DNA of 64,000 bases, taken from Stomoxys calcitrans. Taxonomy: Eukaryota; Arthropoda; Insecta; Diptera; Muscidae. The stretch's first letter is position 1; each line of letters starts with the position of its first letter. Position numbers and translations under genes: made by a program. The DNA lies in NCBI RefSeq assembly GCF_963082655.1, contig NC_081553.1, positions 18,132,643-18,196,642 of the forward strand. Reading direction: 5' to 3'. Positions 56,346-64,000 of this stretch are shown piece after piece. The notes under the pieces are model-generated. The model searched no databases, was not told where the DNA came from, and was given only the letters and a program-made list of their open reading frames with translations.

Positions 56346-57838
56346 ATTTGAACTTCTTGCCTTTACCAAAGAGCTTCTATTGGTAACTTATACTCGGTGC
56401 AAAAATGATCGCAATAAGTAACAAAGACTTCAGGTTTGGCCGGACCGAATTTTGGATAATCACCACCTCGGATAAATATATCAACCACATTTCGCCATAA
56501 TAGGTTAAAAATTTATTATTTATAAACCCATACGGTTTCATTTTGCTGTTGGATTCATCCAGCTTAGACCAATGGTCTTAATTTTTTGCCTACTTCAAAT
56601 GGAAAAGCAAACAATAAAAACCCTTAAAAGAGTTTCAACTATCAATGATCGCGATTTCGTCCTTTGCCAGAGGGCTCATCAGATTGCTATATCAACAAAA
56701 GATTACATGCTTCCACCTAGTGGCATAGCAACCAAATTCATCATTGTACCAAATTCATCGGTTAAACAAAGCACCTCTTATGGGCCCAAAAACTTAAATC
56801 GGGAGATCGGTATATGTATGTGGCAGCTATATCCAAAGAACCAGCTATAAACTGAACCATATAGGATACGGGTATGGAAGAGCTTTACAGGGCTCACTGG
56901 CCCAAATTTCAGCGATATGGGGCAATAAATACGCGTCTTATAGGTTCAATACCTTAAATCGAAAGATCGGTCCATATGGCAGCTATATCTTAATATAGAC
57001 TGATATTGAGCAATATTGAACACCAATGTCGAAGAGCCTTACCCAGCCCACTGTGTCAAATTTCAGCGAAATCGAATAAGAAACATGCCTTTCTGGTCCC
57101 AATAACTTAAATCGGAGATCGGTATATATGGCTGATATATCCAAATCTGGACCGATCTGGACCGCATAGAACAGGGATGTCTAGGAGCCTTACACAACTC
57201 ATTGTGCTAAATTGAAGCGAAATCGGTTAATAAATTCTCATTTTATGGGCATATATATGGCAGCTACATCCAGATCTGGACCGTATTGAACTGGGATGTC
57301 GAGTGGCGTAACACAACTCGCTGTCCCATTTTCAGCGAAATCGGACCATAAATGCGCCTATTATGGGCCCAATACCTTAAATTGAGAGATCGGTCTATAT
57401 GGCAGTTATATCGAAATATAAATAGATAAATCTTAACCATACTCGATACGAATGTCCAGGGGCTTTACGCAACTCATTGAGCTTAATTTCAGAAAAATCG
57501 GTTAATAAATTCACCTTTTATGGGTCCCAAACCTTAAACCGGGAGATTAACACAACTACCAACACACAACCTACCATCCCAAATTCCAAGACCTTAAACA
57601 GAGAGGTCGGTCTATATAGCAGCTATCTTCAAATCTGGACCGATCTAGGCCAAATCAAACAAGAATGTCGGGGGGCCTAATATAACTTACTGTCCCAAAT
57701 TTCAGCGAAATCAGATAATAAATGTGGCTATAATGGGCCTAAGACCGTTAATCGGCAGATTGGTCTACAAGGGGGCTACATCAAGATGTAGTCCGATATA
57801 GCACATCTTCGAACTTAACCTGCCTTTGGACAAAACAT
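56346..57838 (+). mobile_element. Family B element, subfamily with 'cttaaatcg' units, tail missing
   Basis: The diverged head ('ggtttggccggaccgaattt', 'ggataatcaccacctcgg') is near 56432. Units follow the 27745 copy rather than the 46038 copy ('cccaaatttcagcgaaatcg', 'gcgcctattatggg'). It ends before the tail, where a family A head begins. Confidence 0.75.
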
Positions 57839-58320
57839 GTAAAAGCGTACTAAGTTCGACCGGGCCGAATCTTGAGAACCCACCATGTATAATGCCAAAA
57901 ATGTATACAAAATAAATCTATTGGGTTACCCAAAAAGTAATTGCGGATTTTTTAAAAGAAAGTAAATGTATTTTTAATTAAACTTAGAATGAACTTTAAT
58001 CAAATATACTTTCTTTTACACTTTCTTTCTAAAGCAAGATAAAAGTAACAGCTGATAACTGACAGAAGAAAGAATGCAATTACAGAGTCACAAGCTGTGA
58101 AAAAATTTGTCAACGCCGACTATATGAAAAATCCGCAATTACTTTTTGGGCAACCAATAGTTGTAGGGCATAATTTTATTCTACATAACAAATTTCTGTC
58201 AAACCAGCAAAAATTACAGCTTCTAGGAACCGAACCAAGATGATCGATAGATCGCTTTACATGAGAGCTATATCCATACTTGGCACAACTATTAAATTTC
58301 ACTACTATTACTATTATAAA
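57839..58320 (+). mobile_element. Family A fragment interrupted by a MITE
   Basis: A head 'aaaagcgtactaagttcgac' and 'cgggccgaatcttgag' at 57840-57880. The MITE lies at 57921-58157. A-type unit ('tttacatgagagctatatcc', 'acttggcacaactatt') then runs to about 58320. Confidence 0.6.
57921..58157 (+). mobile_element. Mariner-type MITE, copy 5 (237 bp)
   Basis: TA flanks (57919-57920, 58158-58159). The left TIR reads ttgggttacccaaaaag, with one change, and the right TIR has lost one base. Confidence 0.9.
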
Positions 58321-59976
58321 ATGACACTATTAAATTTCGTAGAACAAAATATTGGTCTCTTTGGCAGATATATCCAATTATAAACCGATCTGAACAATAT
58401 TAAGGTCGGATATCGCGAGGCTTAGAAAAACTCACTGTTCCAAATTTCAGCGAAATCTGGTAATAAATAAAGCTTTTATGGGCATCAGTCCCCTTATCGG
58501 CAGATCGGTCTATACGGCAGCAATATTTAAATATAGTCCGATCTGAACCATATTTAGGTCGGATGTTGGGAGGTCTTAACCTACTCACTGTTTCAAATCG
58601 GGGAAATCGGTTAAAAAATAAAGCTTTTATGGGCTTCGGACCCTTTATCGGCAGATCTGTCTATATGGCAGCTATCTCTAAATATAGTCCGATCTGAACC
58701 ATATTTACGTCAGATGTCGGAAGGCTTAAAATAACCCACTGTTTTAAATTTCAACGAAATCGGATAATACATAAAGCTTTTATGGCCTTCAGACCCTTTA
58801 TCGGGAGACCGGTCTATATGACAGCTATATCTAAATATAAACCGACCTAAACCATATTTACAAAGGATGTCGGGAGGCTTAAAATAACCCACTGTTGCAA
58901 ATTTCAGCGAAATTGGGTAATAAATAAATATTTTATGGTCTTCAGACCCTTGCAGGGAGATCGGTTTATATGGTAGCTTTATCTAAATATAGTCCGATCT
59001 GAACCATATTTACGTCAGATGTCGGGAGGCTTAAAATAACCAACTGTTTTAAATTTCAGCAAAATCGGGTAATAAATAAAGCTTTTATGGCCTTATGGCT
59101 TCAGACCTCTATCGGGATATCGGTTGATATGGCAGCTATATATAAAAATAGTCCGATTCTGAACCATATTTACGAAGGATGTCGGGAGGCTTAAAATAAC
59201 CAACTGTTTTAAATTTCAGCGACATCGAGTAATACATAAAGCTTTTATGGCCTTCAGACCCTTTATCGGGAGATCGGTCTATATGGCAGATATAACTAAA
59301 TATGGACCGATCTAATCCATATTTAGGTCAAATGTTGGGAGGCTTAAAATAACCCACTGTTGCAAATTTCTGCAAATATGGCAGCTATATCTAAATATAG
59401 TCCGATCTGAACCATATTTAGGTCGGATGTTGGGAGGTCTTTACCTACTCACTGTTTCAAATTGGATAATTAATAAAGCTTTTATGGGCTTCAGACCCTT
59501 TATCGACAGATCGGTATATATGGCAGCTATATAGTAATATAGTCCGATATGGACCATATTTGGGTCAGATGTCTACTCACTGTTTCAAATTTCAGCAAAA
59601 TCGGATGAAAAATAAAGTTTTTATGGGCAATAGACCCTTTATCGGAAAATCGGTCTATATAGCAGCTATATCCAAATATGGTCCGATTTGGCCCGTTTAA
59701 GAACCTAACTAGCGTGCATCAAAAAGACGTATCTGTGCCAAATTTCAATTAAACTGAACTGAGAAAAAGGCGTATCTGTGTCAAATTTCAGCTCAATATC
59801 TCAATTTTTGTAGGCTCTGGAGTGATTACAACAGACAGACGGACAGACACACGGACATCGTTAAATCGTCTTAGAATTTAACGACGATCCGAAATATATA
59901 CTGATATTTCGATGTGTTGCAAACGGAATGACTAAATGAATATACCCCCGATCCTACGGTGGTGGGTATAAAAAAG
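58321..59976 (+). mobile_element. Family B element, array with tail
   Basis: Eight or more B units ('agcttttatgggcttcagac', 'gatcggtctatatggcagct', 'ccgatctgaaccatattt'). The complete tail 'gatatttcgatgtgttgcaa', then 'cctacggtggtgggtata', is near 59950-59970. No head is found. Confidence 0.8.
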
Positions 59977-60950
59977 CTTCACAACATTGTCATCCCTAAT
60001 TAAACGCTAAAACCACGACTTCATCAAATAATGTTGGTATTTATGTTATATTTCTAGTATTTTAGACTTTAGTATTGTTTAAACGGCAGCTACTTTTATT
60101 TTAGCCCTTTTTATGTTTTGGCTGTTGTAACTTTCCTCTGCCGGTTAACACGGGGAAATGTTGAGTGGAAAAACAAACAACAAAAAGGCCGAATATGTGA
60201 ATTCAGTCGTCTGTACCACTCATTGGGGCTAATTACTTTATCAAGCTGTTTTTAAGCTAATTTTTTAGGTATGGAGCAGCTTGTTTTTGTTACTTTTATG
60301 TTTTGTTTAACATTTGCGCTTCCTCCTTCCGCCACCACCACTGCCAGCGTGCTTGACTTATTCTCCATAGAACTTGATTGCATGTGGCAAACATGTTCCA
60401 TTGTTTATGCTGATTACAATGATGATGATGATGAAGGCCTCCATTTGTAAGTGTTTTCTTGGGCTAATGTTGGTTGGTCGTCGGCTGTTTGGTTGGCTAC
60501 TGTAATGTTCCAGGCCATAACAAGCGGACCAACATAAAAAAAATGGGAATTACAAGTCAAATATTAAAAAAAAGGCAACCGGCAACGAAAAAAAAACATA
60601 ACAACCATTAAAAACACTTAACAATTTCATTTTAAATGAAATTTAATTGCAGCTAAATTAAGTGTAACCACACCAGCCCAAGCAGCCCCGCAACAAAGGC
60701 TTTGCGAGCCATGCTATACATATGGGTTGACCAACTCATCTCATTGCAACCTCCATTGTTTTGTGAATGAATGAATTAAAGCGTGCAACAAGACTCCAGT
60801 GCAACACAGAACATCCGTGAAGTGAAAATGCTAAACGGGTAAGCCAATCACAATTCAGATTTCATGAAATGATTAATTTATATAAAAAATTTTGTTTTTC
60901 TTTTAAAAATATTTTTGGCGGATTTATTTGGTATTTTGCTGCACAATAAG
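59977..60950. other. Single-copy-looking island, no gene recognised
   Basis: It is free of the window's repeats. Simple tracts are present (GATGATGATGATGATGAAGG near 60419; runs of A). It resembles non-coding DNA around fly developmental genes in texture only. Confidence 0.4.
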
Positions 60951-61158
60951 AGGAAAGTATGTAAGTAAATAGGTATGACGGGAAGTAAGTAAATAAGTAA
61001 GAAAGTAAGTAAATAGGTAAGTAATTGAGTAAGCAAGCAAGTAAGTAAGTTAGTAAGTATGTAAGTAAGTAGGCAAGTAAGTAGGTAAGTAAGTAGGTGA
61101 GTAAGTAGGTAAGTAAGTAGGTAAATACGTAGGTAAGTAAATAAATAAGTAAGTATAT
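60951..61158. repeat. GTAA/GTAG tetranucleotide microsatellite
   Basis: About 200 bp of 'gtaagtaagtaggtaagtaa'-type repeats. The leucine/tyrosine-rich reverse-strand ORFs here are artefacts of it. A Tc1-like element begins just after. Confidence 0.95.
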
Positions 61159-61159
61159 A

Positions 61160-62190
61160 CAGTGCCACACACAAATATTCGCACAACCATCAATTTTTAC
61201 CTTGACCGCTATTTTTCAGCTCCGTCTCTCAATCTACTGAAAAACAAATATTTTTCCGAAAGAACCCATGTTGTTACTTAACTAATGTAGAACATTTTTC
61301 AGCTCCGTCTCTCAGTCTACTCAAACAAATATTTTTCTTACTTAACTAATGCAGAAAATTTTATTTAAATTTTTTTTTATCTTTTTTATATTTTATTTAT
61401 ATATTTATTTGGTCACTCTTTTTGCAAAAATATTGGTTCCTAAAATTGTCTACCGTGTTGTTTTACCGTTAATTTAAGTTTTTCGTTAGAGGAATAAAAT
61501 TAAACGAAGAAAATAAAAAAAAAATGGCCCCAAAGCAAAAAGAAACGATTGTTTTTGAGCGAAAAATTATAATGCACCTTCATAGCCAAGGAAAATTGTT
61601 TGCTGAGATCAGCCAAATGATGGACAGAAGCCGTTTTACAATTCGAAGCATCGTCAAAGGTTTGAAGGAGAATCAAATTTACAAAACGTTCTGGGCGTCC
61701 CCGAGATTTAAGTGACCGGGAGCGTCAAAAGATAGTGCGAGAGATTCAAAATGACCCCAAAAAAAACATCAACACAATTAACAGCTGAAGTTCAAGTGAC
61801 TGGAAATAAAATGCATACCATGACGGTCAGAAGGGTGCTCCATGAGGCCGATTACAGTGTCCGAGTTGCTAGACGTAAGCCGCTTAATTCTTTAAAGAAC
61901 CAGAAGAAGCGCCTAACCTACGCAAGAGTATGTGAGCCGACCGAACAGCTTCTGGGTCCAAGTGCTATTCTCGGATGGGAGTAAGTACAACATTTTCCGT
62001 TCTGATGGCCGCACTACTGTATGGAGAAAGCCCAATTGGAATATGAAAAAAAAAATCTTGCACCTATAGTCAAACACGGTGGAGGAGTAGTTATGGTATG
62101 GGGTTGCATGTGGTCTGCGGGGGTCGGTGAGCTGGTCTTCATATATGGCTTTATGGACAAAACAGTATATTGGACTTTCACATAAGACAA
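61160..62190 (+). mobile_element. Tc1-like transposon, decayed and 3'-truncated
   Basis: The left end 'cagtgccacacacaaatatt' follows TA at 61158-61159. A subterminal direct repeat ('tttttcagctccgtctctca' at about 61212 and 61294) mimics the IR/DR layout of Tc1 elements. The matching right end is not found, because RT-like sequence begins at about 62190. Confidence 0.75.
61524..62190 (+). pseudogene. Tc1-like transposase, frameshifted remnant
   Basis: 61524-61715 encodes the helix-turn-helix (ERKIIMHLHSQGKLFAEISQ, DRSRFTIRSIVK). A second frame gives LSDRERQKIVREIQNDPKKN. 61751-61984 gives VRRVLHEADYSVRVARRKP and SLKNQKKRLTYAR. Later frames give VKHGGGVVMVWGCM and FMDKT. It has at least three frameshifts and lacks the last catalytic residues. 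Confidence 0.85.
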
Positions 62191-62487
62191 ATAGTGGGGA
62201 AATATTACTTCTCCAGGACCTTCTGGTCCCGATGACATATACCCCAAAATGTTGCAAGAGGGCTTTGACTATTTGGGTAGCAAGTACTTCGGGTTTTTTA
62301 TGGGAAAAGGGAGAAGATAGTTTTCATAATGTAAACAGAGAATATAAAATCCAATCTGACCAAGATCAATGAGTCTCTCCACCTTCTTCGTGTTAGGGGT
62401 TAGCTGGGGGAATCTTACTTTCCCATATACAAGCACATATATCTTATATGAAGGGTAGATCAGTCAAAACGGTTTATTTTATTGCGC
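62191..62487 (+). pseudogene. Non-LTR RT fragment (PDD-type segment)
   Basis: It encodes SGPSGPDDIYPKMLQ, like the start of a jockey-type RT, followed by broken sequence ending 'aagggtagatcagtcaaaac'. A diverged version of the same stretch lies at 63160-63430. Confidence 0.5.
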
Positions 62488-62760
62488 TACCACCGTAGCG
62501 CAGAGATTAGCATGTCGGCCTATAACGCTGAGGGCCTGAATTAGAGTCCTGGCGAGAACATCAGAAAAAATGTCTGCGGTAGTTTTCCCCTCCTAACTCT
62601 GGCGACTATTATGCAACGTAAAAACTCGGCTATAAAACGGAGACCCCTCATCATGGAGCTTAAGCTTGAATCGGACAGCACTCATTGCACTCATCTGTGA
62701 GAAGTTTGCCCCTCTTCCATAATGGAGTGATAATGGGCAAATTTGCATTTGCGTTGAACC
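62488..62760 (+). mobile_element. tRNA-derived SINE copy with a damaged B box
   Basis: The A box 'tagcgcagagattagcatg' is near 62495. The B box position reads 'gaattagagtcc' instead of GGTTCGAATCC, so it is likely inactive. The body and tail are typical. Confidence 0.8.
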
Positions 62761-63607
62761 ACCTCAATAAGGATGAAATAGTCATGGGCAACACTACCGG
62801 GCGGGGTTATTTCACCACTGCTGTGTATTCTTGTGCTTTATTGGATTCTGTGTAGGCTTGTGGCATTGTTAAGGACTCCTCTAGGATAATTTTGTCAGCG
62901 ATTGTTGTATGTTGTAGAAACACTTTCTCGGTTTTGATCGTACAGGACATGAGGAATGGGTGTTGTTACCTGCAGACGGCAGGGTAATGGACACCTTGGC
63001 TCTGACTCTTTATTGACTGCTACGTAATTTTCATAAAGAAGAAGGAAAAGAGTGACACAAAGGACTTTCGACCTATTAATCATTCTTTCTTTTCTTGAAA
63101 ACTTAGAAGAGGCTTCTGAAGTTTCATATACGACATAATGTAAGAAAATCGAACTTTTTCAAGATGTTACAAAATCGCATTGACTATTTGGCTGGCAAGT
63201 ACCTCAAGTTGTTTTCGGGAAGAAGTTGATTTTAGTTTTCATACCGTAGGCGGGGAACATGAAATGCAATGCGGAAAAGATCCATGAGTCTCTCCACCTT
63301 CCTCGTGAAAACTTTGAAGAGAATTCTGGACTGGCATGTAAAAGGTAAGATGGGGAAATCTTAATTTCCCGTATACCAACACACATATTTTATACCCAGG
63401 GTAGGTCAGTCGATATGGTTTACTGTGCCATGCTTCACCTGGAGAGGACTCTTTGGTTTAAGGAGTTTAAGCATTACTTGCGACTTTTGGGACCACCTGC
63501 GAAGAGGACCGGCGGAGATGAATGAGGCAAGGGGTGCGGGACAGGGCGGGATTATTTAAACACTGCTGTGAATTCTTGTGTTTTATCAGGGATCACGCTG
63601 TGCACTT
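62761..63607 (+). pseudogene. Non-LTR RT debris
   Basis: It holds scattered phrases related to 62191-62487 ('tgagtctctccaccttcctc', 'gactatttggctggcaagta'), without an open frame. The Pol/RT assignment is weak. Confidence 0.35.
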
Positions 63608-64000
63608 ACTAGAAAACTTTAAATTCACTAGAAAACTTGAAATTGGCTATATCTCCGTAACTATGCATCGTAGAGAGAAATGGACCATAATTTGTGACTC
63701 CCTCCAAAAATTCAAAATTGAACCGAAAATCCTCAAAAATTCTAAATTTTACTCTAAAAAGTTTAGATTGACTATATCTACTTAACTATGCGTCGTAGAA
63801 GGAAATGAGCCTTAATTCGTCACCTCTTCAAAAAATTTAAAATTTGACCAAAAGTCCTCCAAAAATGGAAATTTCATTAAGAAAACTTTAAATTGGCTAT
63901 ATCTCCTGAACTATGCGTCGTAAAAGGATTGGACCTTAATTCGCAACTCCCTCCGAAAATTCAAAATTGGACCAAAAATCGAAATTTCATTATTATAACT
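63608..64000. repeat. 125-bp tandem repeat, at least three units
   Basis: 'ttggctat' (or ttgactat) recurs at 63643, 63768 and 63893, exactly 125 bp apart, within a longer conserved unit (tatatctcc-x-aactatgc-x-tcgta). The array continues past the window end. Confidence 0.88.

Noticed and set aside
46038..59976. CRISPR-like direct repeats
   Set aside because: Units are contiguous and about 153 bp long with no short repeats separated by unique spacers. The window is eukaryotic and no cas genes are present.
60862..61186. Leucine/tyrosine-rich ORFs of 102 codons that resemble membrane proteins
   Set aside because: They are translations of the GTAA/GTAG microsatellite.

Overview
This window looks like nuclear DNA from a higher fly. 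A calyptrate such as a muscid (Stomoxys/Musca/Haematobia type) is my inference, based on the repeat families rather than on any marker gene. It is AT-rich, has spliced eukaryotic coding exons with GT/AG borders, and most of its length is transposon-derived. No operons, CRISPR arrays, rRNA or free-standing tRNA genes are present.

Only one locus is a firmly recognisable host gene. It is a plus-strand homeobox gene of the empty spiracles/E5 (Emx) family, best matching E5. An internal exon (27529-27686) carries homeodomain residues 1-44. The last exon (39729-40250) carries residues 45-60, an acidic stretch and a polyglutamine tail, followed by a 3' UTR with an AATAAA at 40708. The 12.0-kb intron between them, and the roughly 27.5 kb upstream in which I find no convincing earlier exon, are packed with repeats. 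A second credible protein is a single-exon 328-aa ORF on the minus strand (50734 to 49748) with the motif set of DNase I-like (endonuclease/exonuclease/phosphatase) folds and its own poly(A) signal. It sits in a 1.3-kb island between repeats and I cannot assign it to a named family. A 42-codon minus-strand open segment at 19896-20024 behind a good splice acceptor may be a terminal exon of an unknown gene.

The repeats fall into clear groups. (1) Families A, B, C and D are long dispersed elements whose interiors are arrays of units of about 150 bp (153 bp exactly in A and B), with short inverted sequences near both ends. They resemble non-autonomous DINE/Helentron-type repeats, but this assignment is not proven. 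(2) There is a 236-bp mariner-type MITE with TA duplications (five copies plus a fragment). (3) Tc1-like elements include a 1640-bp copy at 3477-5116 whose transposase is intact apart from one stop, and a decayed one at 61160-62190. (4) A Tc3/D37-like mariner family is present as fragments and one 619-bp deletion derivative. (5) Non-LTR retrotransposons of RTE-like, jockey-like and R1-like type are all broken. (6) A tRNA-derived SINE has one copy with a perfect 14-bp target duplication.

Layout: 0.3-7.5 kb is A elements, RTE remnant, MITE and Tc1. 7.5-9.1 kb is a single-copy-looking island. 9.2-19.5 kb is RTE, A, C (with a large palindrome), D, SINE and transposase debris. 19.5-20.8 kb is an island. 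20.8-26.3 kb is A, B and C elements with a second large palindrome. 26.3-27.7 kb is an island with the homeobox exon. 27.7-39.7 kb is the intron (B array, nested SINE/A, jockey, R1). 39.7-40.7 kb is the last exon and 3' UTR. 40.8-49.5 kb is repeats. 49.5-50.8 kb holds the DNase I-like ORF. 51.1-54.5 kb is a perfect 1253-bp tandem duplication of a transposase/RT chimera. 54.5-60 kb is C and B arrays. 60-61 kb is an island. 61-64 kb is Tc1, RT fragments, SINE and a 125-bp tandem repeat.
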